Assembly: GCA_946401765.1 (NCBI GenBank)
Contig: CAMIVJ010000245.1
Location: forward strand, 1-5,041
DNA: 5,041 nucleotides
Origin: an uncultured bacterium
GTDB taxonomy: Bacteria > Verrucomicrobiota > Kiritimatiellia > RFP12 > UBA1067
Direction: 5' to 3'
Positions 1-5,041 of the stretch are shown piece after piece. The position numbers and the translations under genes are program-made. Numbering within the stretch: position 1 is the first letter of the stretch; every line of letters begins with the position of its first letter. A model generated the notes under the pieces. It did not search any database, was not told the DNA's origin, and saw only the letters and a program-made list of their open reading frames with translations.

Positions 1-1
1 G

Positions 2-1381
2 CAAACTACCGAAACGGTGATTGTCTGCGCCGACCACCCGCAGGCCCTCGCCCTTGTCAAAGGGGTCTGTCCCCCAGGGAGGGACTGTCCCCCAAAGGTC
101 ATGACATTTGGGTTCGCGCCTGATGCGCAGGTGAATGCTGCGGACTGGCCGGATATTCCTGTTCTGGGCCGGCACAACGTGGCCAATGCGCTTGCCGCCA
201 TCGCCGTAGCCCTATCGCGCGGCTACACACGCGAACAAATCGCCGCCGCGCTTCCAGGCGCCGTATCCGCCCTTCCAGACCGGCGCTTCGAGCTGGTGAC
301 TGATTCAGATGACGTGCGCGTGTACACTGACTACGCCCATCACCCGCGCGAACTTGAATGCGCCGTCTCCATGGCCGCATCACTGAAGCCGCGCCGCCTT
401 CGCGTGATCTTCCAGCCCCACCGCTACTCGCGCACGAAAGCGCTGTGCAACGAGTTTCCTCCTGCCTTCGCCAAGGCAGACGAGGTGGTGCTGGTGCCGG
501 TGTACCCCGCATTCGAAGAGCCTATTCCCGGTGGCGACATTGCAGACCTCTACAAGGCCTTCAGAGATTTCTCCGCGCAGGATGTGAAGCTTGCACGCTC
601 GGCCGAAGAGGCGTGGCGACACATGTTTCTCTCGCGCGAGTCCGGCGATCTTGTTCTCATCGCAGGCGCAGGAGACGTGATAAACACGATCCCGCTCGTG
701 AAGCGCGACTTCACATCCCCTCCCGATGTGCACAGGCGCATCTTTCTCGGAGCTGGAACAAACACTTGGAGAAGCGACCTCGCGACGGATGAAGAATACG
801 TGCGTACGGAAGGTCCGGCACGTCTTGCCGGCGCATCGCTCGGCATTCCATGGATGGCTGGAATCCCTGGCACCATCGGCGGATGGATCAAGATGAACGC
901 CGGCGCGTTCGGGCACTCCATCTCGGAAGTCGTGCGCCGCGTCAAAGTGGACGGCAAATGGATCGCCGCCGAGAACTGCGGCTTCTCCTACCGCCATTCG
1001 GACATCTCCGGCGAGATACAGGACGTGGAGTTCGACTTCGCAAAAGCCGGTCTCCCCCTTCTGGACAGCGATCCGCACGCCTATGCCGATGACGCTACCG
1101 CATTTCTCGCCAAACGCAAGAACTTCCCGCCAGGCACAAAGGGCAGCGTGTTCAAGAACCCTCCTGACGACCATGCTGGACGCCTCCTTGAGGCCGCCGG
1201 CGCAAAGGATCTTCGCGTTGGCGGCGCGTACGTTTGGCAGGAACACGCAAACGTAATCGTGGCTGGGCCTGGTGCCACGGCATCGGACTTCCTTGCGCTC
1301 GCCCGCCTCATGGCACGCGTAGTATTTTTCAAGTTCAATGTACGCCTTGAACCCGAAGTGTGCGGCCTCACAGTATGGTAA
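2..1381 (+). CDS. murC/murB: MurC-MurB fusion protein, partial (5' end outside window)
   Basis: Bifunctional cytoplasmic peptidoglycan-precursor enzyme. MurB reduces UDP-GlcNAc-enolpyruvate to UDP-MurNAc, and MurC then adds L-alanine using ATP. The frame is open to the left edge, so the GTG at 17 is not taken as the start; the MurC Rossmann domain and P-loop lie outside. Counting from that GTG, MurC motifs are GRHN (51-54), DYAHHP (105-110), FQPHRYSRT (132-140), YPAFEEPIPG (163-172) and AGAGD (216-220). After a linker at about 232-242, MurB motifs follow: LGAGTN (244-249), AGIPGTIGG (281-289), NAGAFG (294-299), FSYRHS with the catalytic Arg (323-328), GSVFKNP with the catalytic Ser (376-382) and LEPEV with the catalytic Glu (444-448). 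The short spacing from YRHS to GSVFKNP resembles type II MurB. Oddities: a CPP-repeat insertion (residues 16-27), a shortened stretch before GRHN, and a MurB lacking its usual first ~50 residues and part of the FAD-binding segment after residue 265. The family calls are firm; whether the MurB half is active is open. Confidence 0.93.
   Translation, partial: QTTETVIVCADHPQALALVKGVCPPGRDCPPKVMTFGFAPDAQVNAADWPDIPVLGRHNVANALAAIAVALSRGYTREQIAAALPGAVSALPDRRFELVTDSDDVRVYTDYAHHPRELECAVSMAASLKPRRLRVIFQPHRYSRTKALCNEFPPAFAKADEVVLVPVYPAFEEPIPGGDIADLYKAFRDFSAQDVKLARSAEEAWRHMFLSRESGDLVLIAGAGDVINTIPLVKRDFTSPPDVHRRIFLGAGTNTWRSDLATDEEYVRTEGPARLAGASLGIPWMAGIPGTIGGWIKMNAGAFGHSISEVVRRVKVDGKWIAAENCGFSYRHSDISGEIQDVEFDFAKAGLPLLDSDPHAYADDATAFLAKRKNFPPGTKGSVFKNPPDDHAGRLLEAAGAKDLRVGGAYVWQEHANVIVAGPGATASDFLALARLMARVVFFKFNVRLEPEVCGLTVW
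62..112. repeat. Palindromic REP-like element inside murC
   Basis: Two 18-nt imperfect tandem copies (62-79 and 80-97, 14 of 18 identical) share the core CTGTCCCCCA. The second holds a perfect palindrome, GGGAC-T-GTCCC (81-91); the first has GGGG-TCTGT-CCCC (62-74). They run into a 22-nt imperfect palindrome at 91-112: CCCAAA (91-96) and TTTGGG (107-112) flank GTCATGAC (98-105), with one unpaired G/A couple at 97/106. The element spans 17 whole codons and is read through in frame, giving a six-residue repeat with CPP at its core (GVCPPG, RDCPPK). MurC proteins I know have a shorter connection here, so the first part looks inserted. The right arm encodes residues matching the conserved (Y/F)GF motif, so the boundary of the foreign part is uncertain. 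Whether copies exist elsewhere in the genome cannot be seen from this window. Confidence 0.7.
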
Positions 1382-1407
1382 GCAATATACGCGCGCCGAT
1401 TGCAGCA

Positions 1408-2019
1408 TCACACGCCGCATCTGTGCATGATCGCACGACGCAGCGTTAGAGGATCCGAATAAGCTACGCCCGAGTCGGCAGGCAGGCCGAACGCGAGGCG
1501 AGTGACCTTTACAGGTGCTGACGCGCTTGGCCACTCGCGAAGGCATTCGCCCACGTAGCCGGCAGTCGCATCGCCCTCCATGTCGGTGGAAAGCGCAAGC
1601 AGCACCTCGGTGAAGCGCTCCTGCACAACGCGCTCGCGCAGCTCTGCGATGCGCAGCGCGTCCGGACCTGTCCGCCGCGCTGGCGAAAGCTTGCCGCCAA
1701 GCACATGGTAGCGCCCGCGAAATGCGCCCGACCCTTCGATCGTAACGATGTCGGCCGGCTCCTCCACCACGCACACCGCCTCGCCGTCGCGCGTCGAGTC
1801 GGTGCAGAATGCGCACGGATCGGCGCCGCGCACGGTAAACGCGCCGCAGCGCGAGCAGCAGCACACGTTCTCACGGGCGTCTGCAAGCGCCAGCGCAAGA
1901 GGATCCAGCAGCCGCTCGGGATCCCGCAACAGCGCCAGCGCCGCGCGCGAGGCGCTTCGGTGGCCGAGCCCCGGCAGACGCGCCAGCGCGCGCTCAAGCG
2001 TTTCAATTGGCCGGAGCAT
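1408..2019 (-). CDS. recR: Recombination protein RecR
   Basis: RecR is a ring-forming DNA-binding factor that works with RecO (and RecF) to load RecA on SSB-coated single-stranded gaps. The 203-residue length is typical. A helix-hairpin-helix lies at 15-27 (LPGLGHRSASRAA). A C4 zinc finger follows, with Cys55, Cys58, Cys69 and Cys72. A Toprim domain runs from about 80 to 175, with CVVEEPAD near its start and the LSTDMEGDATAGY segment (143-155) matching the family's EGEATA region. The C-terminal GLPADSGVAYSDPLTL (178-193) matches the usual GxPxGGxLEYxDxxTL, but the family's conserved Glu before Tyr is Ala here. The ATG at 2019 is the only sensible start: the in-frame ATG 21 nt upstream is followed almost at once by a TGA. 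No strong Shine-Dalgarno is visible, so translation may be coupled to ybaB, which ends 26 nt upstream. The gene converges on murC/murB with only 26 nt between the stops. Confidence 0.97.
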   Translation of the reverse strand: MLRPIETLERALARLPGLGHRSASRAALALLRDPERLLDPLALALADARENVCCCSRCGAFTVRGADPCAFCTDSTRDGEAVCVVEEPADIVTIEGSGAFRGRYHVLGGKLSPARRTGPDALRIAELRERVVQERFTEVLLALSTDMEGDATAGYVGECLREWPSASAPVKVTRLAFGLPADSGVAYSDPLTLRRAIMHRCGV

Positions 2020-2045
2020 GCGCGTATGAAGTCATTGCATCCAGA

Positions 2046-2366
2046 TCAGCGCCCGAAGAGACCGGCCATTCCGCCGTTCTCCTTCATAAGCGCCATCATC
2101 TGCTCCTGCGTGGTCTTCTTCACCTGCTTGAGCGCCCCGTTGACGACGTTGAACAGCATCGTCTCGAAACGCTCCGGCTTGCCGCTCGAAGCCTCTGCCC
2201 ATGCCTCGGGAGAGATCTTGATCGCGCTGATAGTGAAGTCACCGCGCGCCGTCACGGAGATGCCGCCGTTCGCATACTCCACCTGGATCTTCTCGATCTC
2301 GCTCTGCATGCGCTTGGCCTCGCTGCGCATCTGCATTGCCTGCTTAACCTGGTCGAAGATGCCCAT
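2046..2366 (-). CDS. ybaB: YbaB/EbfC family nucleoid-associated protein
   Basis: Small dimeric DNA-binding protein of the YbaB/EbfC family, which coats or bends DNA and is commonly encoded next to recR. The 106-residue length is normal. The N-terminal helix (about 1-32) is charged and amphipathic, with the family pattern MGIFDQVKQAMQM followed by a long Lys/Glu-rich helix. The central beta part (ANGGISVTARGDFTISAIKISPE) matches the family's GxVxVxxxGxxxxxxIxIdPe signature. The C-terminal helix carries the conserved VNxAxxxxxxxxxE pattern and ends in a Met/Gly-rich tail (MMALMKENGGMAGLFGR), as in many homologues. The ATG at 2366 lies 3 nt after the stop of the upstream Fis-like gene and has a good purine-rich ribosome site inside that gene's end. 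Position between a DNA-binding gene and recR fits the classical ybaB-recR arrangement; dnaX, its frequent partner, is not in the window. Confidence 0.96.
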   Translation of the reverse strand: MGIFDQVKQAMQMRSEAKRMQSEIEKIQVEYANGGISVTARGDFTISAIKISPEAWAEASSGKPERFETMLFNVVNGALKQVKKTTQEQMMALMKENGGMAGLFGR

Positions 2367-2369
2367 TTT

Positions 2370-2780
2370 CTACTTTCCTTCCTTTTTCGCTTTCTTTGTT
2401 GTTCTGTTTTTCTTTCTGAAATTCATCTCAAGTCCGTACTTGCGCGCCTTGTAGGCGACCACCCGCGCCGTAGTGCCAAGAGCGCGCGCTGCCGCCGTGC
2501 CGTTCCCGCCATTTGCCGCGAGCGCCTGCGATAGAATCGCCTTCTCGAAGCCCTCGATGAGAGTGCGCCAGCTTTCCCCCTTCCAGGTCCATCCGGAGGA
2601 CGGACCATCCGTTCGCCGCCGCAGCCACTTGCGCACCGCGATCGGCAGGTCTTCCACCTCCACGCATTCACCGAAGGCCACAAGCTCCGCCTCCTGGCGG
2701 GCCCGTTCTCTCTCCTGCTCGGTACGCCAGGGATACGCCTTGAACGCGGCGGCGGCGGCATCAGACCAGCTTCTTTCCAC
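2370..2780 (-). CDS. Small Fis-type HTH protein, C-terminal part of an NtrC-like regulator
   Basis: Probable DNA-binding protein of 136 residues. Residues 78-117 form a Fis-type helix-turn-helix: FEKAILSQALAANGGNGTAAARALG, then a recognition helix ending in YKARKYGLE. It closely resembles the C-terminal domain of sigma-54-dependent activators (GGNxTxAAxxLGxxxxxxYxKxxxxGL). Residues 12-50 recall the lid region before that domain (AYPW..., then VEVEDLPIAVR for the usual I..EDLP), but the canonical GNVREL after YPW is replaced by a charged RTEQERERARQ helix. There is no AAA+ ATPase, Walker motif, GAFTGA loop or receiver domain, so it cannot act as a sigma-54 activator. A Lys/Arg-rich tail (122-136) could add nonspecific DNA contact. 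The start is a GTG overlapping the purC end by 20 nt, chosen because GAGGAG lies 4 nt before it. Third gene from the end of the purC-recR operon. It could be a Fis-like nucleoid protein or a regulator remnant; specific targets are unknown. Confidence 0.8.
   Translation of the reverse strand: MERSWSDAAAAAFKAYPWRTEQERERARQEAELVAFGECVEVEDLPIAVRKWLRRRTDGPSSGWTWKGESWRTLIEGFEKAILSQALAANGGNGTAAARALGTTARVVAYKARKYGLEMNFRKKNRTTKKAKKEGK
2376..2382 (-). promoter_or_regulatory. Ribosome binding site of ybaB
   Basis: On the minus strand GGAAGGA lies within the last codons of the Fis-like gene, about 9 nt before the ybaB ATG (2364-2366). With a 3-nt intergenic gap, ribosomes finishing the upstream gene would reinitiate here, so translational coupling is likely. 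Confidence 0.7.
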
Positions 2781-3663
2781 TAAGCTCCTCGTACGCCTTC
2801 ACATAGATCTCGCGCGTGCGGGCCACCACGTCGTCGGGCAGCACCGGCCCGGGCGGCTGGTGGTTGAAGTGGATCGAGTCGAGCCAGTCGCGCACGAACT
2901 GCTTGTCGAGCGATGGAGGATTCGCGCCGACCGCATACGAGCTCTCCGGCCAGAAGCGCGAGCTGTCGGGCGTGAGCACCTCGTCGGCGAGGATGAGCGA
3001 GCCGTCGTCGTCCTGGCCGAACTCGAACTTCGTGTCGGCAATGATGATGCCATGGCCACGCGCATAGTCGGCCGCCTTCGCGTAGAGGCCGACAGTCGCG
3101 TCGCGAAGCGCCTTCGCGAGGCCAGCCCCGACTAGCTTCTCAGTCTCGGCGAAGCTGATGGCCTCGTCATGGTCGCCGATCGCGGCCTTGGTGGTGGGAG
3201 TGAAGAGCACTTCGTCCAGCTTGGACGCGTTCTGATACCCCTCGCGCAGCTTCTGTCCGTTGACAGTGCCGCTCTTCTGGTACTCCTTCCAGCCGCTGCC
3301 GGTGAGATAACCGCGCGCAATGCACTCCACCTCTACCATCTTCACCTTCCTGACGAGCATCGAGCGTCCGCGCAGGTCGCCCTTCACGCACTGGAGCTCG
3401 GCGGGGTACTCGTCCACATTCGCCGTGACGAGATGGTTCTTCATTCCGAGAAACTCCATCCAGAAAAGCGAGAGCTGGTTGAGAACGCGTCCTTTGTCTG
3501 GCACGCCACACGGCAGAATCACGTCAAATGCGCTGATGCGGTCCGTCACGACCATCAGCAGCTTGTCGCCGAGGTCGAATACGTCACGTACCTTGCCGCT
3601 CTTCGGCGGCGGCAGACCAGGAATGACCGTGGCCAAAAGGGCGTTGTTCTTGTCATACTTCAT
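2761..3663 (-). CDS. purC: Phosphoribosylaminoimidazole-succinocarboxamide synthase (SAICAR synthetase)
   Basis: Cytoplasmic enzyme of de novo purine synthesis; it joins CAIR and L-aspartate with ATP hydrolysis to give SAICAR. The 300-residue length is the long form, like yeast ADE1, rather than the ~237-residue E. coli type. The N-terminal ATP-binding part has SGKVRDVFDLGDKLLMVVTDRISAFD (22-47) and GVPDKGRVLNQLS (53-65). The first PurC signature, ECIARGYLTGSGWKEY, is at 113-128; DTKFEFG, the second signature, is at 210-216; ADEVLTPDSSRFWP at 226-239 and KQFVRDWL at 254-261 complete the set. No key motif is missing. The ATG at 3663 has GAAGGA 8 nt upstream and a strong promoter about 35 nt upstream. 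It is the first gene of the operon leading to the Fis-like gene, ybaB and recR. No other purine gene is in the window, so purC stands apart from any pur cluster here. Confidence 0.97.
   Translation of the reverse strand: MKYDKNNALLATVIPGLPPPKSGKVRDVFDLGDKLLMVVTDRISAFDVILPCGVPDKGRVLNQLSLFWMEFLGMKNHLVTANVDEYPAELQCVKGDLRGRSMLVRKVKMVEVECIARGYLTGSGWKEYQKSGTVNGQKLREGYQNASKLDEVLFTPTTKAAIGDHDEAISFAETEKLVGAGLAKALRDATVGLYAKAADYARGHGIIIADTKFEFGQDDDGSLILADEVLTPDSSRFWPESSYAVGANPPSLDKQFVRDWLDSIHFNHQPPGPVLPDDVVARTREIYVKAYEELSGKKLV
2785..2790 (-). promoter_or_regulatory. Ribosome binding site fixing the GTG start of the Fis-like gene
   Basis: GAGGAG on the minus strand sits 4 nt before the GTG at 2778-2780, inside the purC codons for Glu-Glu. 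The spacing is slightly short, and the sequence is also needed to encode purC, so part of the match may be chance. It still favours the GTG start over internal starts. Confidence 0.6.
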
Positions 3664-3671
3664 TTCATCTG

Positions 3672-3677
3672 TCCTTC
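3672..3677 (-). promoter_or_regulatory. Ribosome binding site of purC
   Basis: GAAGGA on the minus strand, 8 nt before the purC ATG at 3661-3663. Good match and spacing; it supports this start. Confidence 0.8.
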
Positions 3678-3698
3678 TATCGGGAAATCACTCATATT

Positions 3699-3727
3699 AT
3701 TATATCACATTTTACCCATTCTGCCAC
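3699..3727 (-). promoter_or_regulatory. Sigma-70 type extended -10 promoter of the purC operon
   Basis: On the minus strand a perfect TATAAT (3699-3704) is preceded directly by TGA, which gives the TGn of an extended -10 element. A 17-nt spacer separates it from GTGGCA (3722-3727), which matches four of six positions of the TTGACA -35 box. Transcription would start near 3691-3693, leaving a leader of about 30 nt, too short for a riboswitch. The stretch is strongly AT-rich in an otherwise GC-rich window, as expected for a promoter. The -35 box lies 10 nt after the stop codon of the upstream gene. Confidence 0.78.
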
Positions 3728-3731
3728 ATTT
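3706..3731 (-). repeat. Direct repeat AAATGTG in the purC promoter
   Basis: Two exact copies of AAATGTG on the minus strand (3725-3731 and 3706-3712) start 19 nt apart, close to two helical turns. The first overlaps the -35 box and the second sits just upstream of the -10 box. This placement would suit a dimeric regulator, but seven-base repeats also arise by chance in AT-rich DNA. Confidence 0.35.
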
Positions 3732-3736
3732 CACTG

Positions 3737-5041
3737 TCATCGCATCTTCGAAATCGGTGCATTTGAGAACTGTCCGCCCAGCGAAAGTATTTTGACGGCC
3801 GGAGGGATGAGATCCGGCTCTGACGTGCACAGGTTCCCCTGGCGCACGCGGATCTCACCCACGCCCACGGGCGGCGACGTGAAGACGAGATCGTTCGCCC
3901 CCGTCTTCTCGACAACCGACGCCCCCAGCAGGTCACGGCCCGAAATCCGCACCGGACCATTCCGCGTGTCGATGAGAAGCGCACTTCCCGTCGCCCACTT
4001 GACCTTCCCCGCCAGCACCGCATTCGCCGCCGGCAGATTCTCGCCGAAGAAGCCCAGCTTCGCCTCGCCCGCCACATGAATGGACACGCTCCGGCCCACC
4101 GCGCCCGCATCCTTCACGAGCAGACATCCCCCTTCGACGCACGTCGCGCCCGTGTATGTATTCGTACCAAGAAGAACGAGCGTACCGTATCCAGCCTTCG
4201 TGAGGCCACCGCCCCGCGACGCCGGATCCTCCGCCAGCACGCCCGGCAACTCGGCCCACGCGTCAAGCCCCACCTCGATGCGCGCGCCTCCGGACTGAAT
4301 CCGCGTCGCGATCGTCGGCTCGATGAACGGAGCGCACCGCCGCATCCCCTCGTACGTTGCCAGCGTGCCGCCGTTGAAGTTGACGGTCGCGCCCACCGCG
4401 CCCTTGACCTTGATGTCGCCAAGCACAAGGCGGCCGTCGCCCTCAAGCGTCACGCTGCAGTTCCGGCAGGACGCGGCACGCCCCATCGAAAGATGCGGCG
4501 TTGCGAAGTAGCCCGTTCCTCCCACACGCAGATGCCCTACTCCCTCTTCGCCCACATACACGCACGCCTGCGGGTTGACCATGTGGAACGAACCACCCGT
4601 CAGGTTGTACCAGCCGACGTCGCCCGGATAGCGTCCCAGCACGGCAAAATTGTTCAGCCGCACCGCGCCGCCCGTCTGGTTGACGATGCCCCGGCAGCTT
4701 TCGTGCGGAACGTTCTCCAATTTCGGACAGCAGCCAATCTGCATCATGCTCCGGTTCGTCGTGAGGTCCAGGACGCCGCCCGCGATATCAAACACCTCCG
4801 GACGTTCCGCGCTGCCATGCAGTAGAAGACAGTTGCGAAGCATGGGAGGCTGACGGTACGTGCGGTGTTCGGTACCGCCCGCCCACACGGACGCATTCGT
4901 ACTCCATGCGTAGGCCGCGTCGCCGTCCGGTTCGCCGTCCGTGCGGAAACGCGCGCGCCGCAGCAGACCGCGGTTCCACAAGGCGTAGTCGTCCGGCGTC
5001 CAGTCCGCCCGCTCGTCATACGCACCGCAGAACGGCACGCC
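3737..5041 (-). CDS. Autotransporter-associated beta-strand repeat protein, C-terminal part
   Basis: C-terminal 434 residues of what is probably a large exported or surface protein. The frame is open through the right edge, so the start and any signal peptide lie outside; the GTG at 5036-5038 is not taken as the start. Counting from that GTG, residues 277-308 (GGLTKAGYGTLVLLGTNTYTGATCVEGGCLLV) are a clear autotransporter-associated beta-strand repeat (the GTLTLxGxNTYTGxTxVxxGTLxL type). Residues 119-225 hold shorter degenerate repeats with TGG/NGG turns (QTGGAVRL, LTGGSFHM, FNGGTLATY), typical of a beta-helix stalk. The N-terminal 1-110 region, rich in Arg, Trp and Cys, is not recognised. There are twelve cysteines, including CC at 103-104 and CRNC at 191-194. 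No outer-membrane beta-barrel, PEP-CTERM tail, LPXTG or C-terminal membrane segment is visible; the chain ends in an ordinary ISKMR. Function is unknown: adhesion, a surface layer or a glycan-active enzyme stalk are all possible. Confidence 0.85.
   Translation of the reverse strand, partial: GVPFCGAYDERADWTPDDYALWNRGLLRRARFRTDGEPDGDAAYAWSTNASVWAGGTEHRTYRQPPMLRNCLLLHGSAERPEVFDIAGGVLDLTTNRSMMQIGCCPKLENVPHESCRGIVNQTGGAVRLNNFAVLGRYPGDVGWYNLTGGSFHMVNPQACVYVGEEGVGHLRVGGTGYFATPHLSMGRAASCRNCSVTLEGDGRLVLGDIKVKGAVGATVNFNGGTLATYEGMRRCAPFIEPTIATRIQSGGARIEVGLDAWAELPGVLAEDPASRGGGLTKAGYGTLVLLGTNTYTGATCVEGGCLLVKDAGAVGRSVSIHVAGEAKLGFFGENLPAANAVLAGKVKWATGSALLIDTRNGPVRISGRDLLGASVVEKTGANDLVFTSPPVGVGEIRVRQGNLCTSEPDLIPPAVKILSLGGQFSNAPISKMR

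Noticed and set aside
17..19. GTG as the start of the murC/murB gene.
   Set aside because: The frame is open to the window edge, and the MurC N-terminal and P-loop regions are missing, so the true start lies upstream.
1382..1403. Inverted repeat GCAAT/ATTGC between the convergent stops as a bidirectional terminator.
   Set aside because: Only five base pairs with a 12-nt loop and no T-run on either strand.
380..1864. A 494-codon open frame on the minus strand opposite murC/murB and the recR 5' half.
   Set aside because: It is Arg/Cys/His-rich with no recognisable domain, and the opposite frames encode clear MurC, MurB and RecR motifs. Long antisense frames are common in GC-rich DNA.
2423..2761. 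Minus-strand frame beginning with ATG that overlaps the purC stop as TGATG.
   Set aside because: The overlap is attractive, but the product is a Pro/Arg-rich shadow, while the GTG-started frame encodes a recognisable Fis-type domain.
2370..2780. Functional sigma-54-dependent activator.
   Set aside because: No AAA+ ATPase, Walker motifs or GAFTGA loop are present, and the upstream DNA encodes purC in another frame.
3682..3717. Imperfect inverted repeat GGGAAA/TTTACCC around the purC -10 box as an operator or terminator.
   Set aside because: The arms match over too few bases and are about 23 nt apart; it is not convincing as a hairpin or a binding site.
3661..3740. Purine riboswitch or other structured leader upstream of purC.
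   Set aside because: The promoter leaves a leader of only about 30 nt, with no room for an aptamer.
5036..5038. GTG as the start of the beta-strand repeat protein.
   Set aside because: The frame continues to the window edge, there is no ribosome site within the window, and no signal peptide follows.

Overview
The window is a GC-rich bacterial chromosome segment holding six genes, two of them cut by the window edges. One gene, a murC-murB fusion, runs on the + strand (2-1381, 5' end outside). It converges on a block of minus-strand genes, read from right to left: the 3' part of a large secreted or surface beta-helix type protein (3737-5041), purC (2761-3663), a small Fis-type helix-turn-helix protein (2370-2780), ybaB/ebfC (2046-2366) and recR (1408-2019). 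The source is most likely a member of the PVC group, perhaps Kiritimatiellota or a relative such as Lentisphaerota. This is inferred from the fused MurC-MurB, the autotransporter-associated beta-strand repeat protein, the long-form PurC and the base composition. No marker in the window proves it.

Left part (1-1381): the C-terminal half of MurC (UDP-N-acetylmuramate:L-alanine ligase) is joined in frame to MurB (UDP-N-acetylenolpyruvoylglucosamine reductase), two consecutive enzymes of peptidoglycan precursor synthesis. The MurC part carries a short repeat-like insertion made of GGGAC/GTCCC palindromes (62-112) and lacks a stretch before its GRHN motif. The MurB part keeps its catalytic motifs but lacks most of the usual N-terminal FAD-binding region.

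Middle part (1408-3740): purC, the Fis-like gene, ybaB and recR are tightly packed (20-nt overlap, 3-nt gap, 26-nt gap) and look like one operon. It has a clear extended -10 promoter just upstream of purC. It joins one purine-synthesis enzyme with two probable DNA-binding proteins and a recombination-repair factor. The ybaB-recR pairing is classical; the purC and Fis-like leaders are less so.

Right part (3737-5041): the C-terminal 434 residues of a Gly/Thr/Asn-rich repeat protein with one clear autotransporter-associated beta-strand repeat. It stops just upstream of the purC promoter, with no visible terminator.

I saw no RNA genes, CRISPR array, transposase or defence system. The most unusual points are the palindromic insertion inside murC, the reduced FAD-binding part of the MurB fusion, and the truncated NtrC-like Fis protein in the recR operon.
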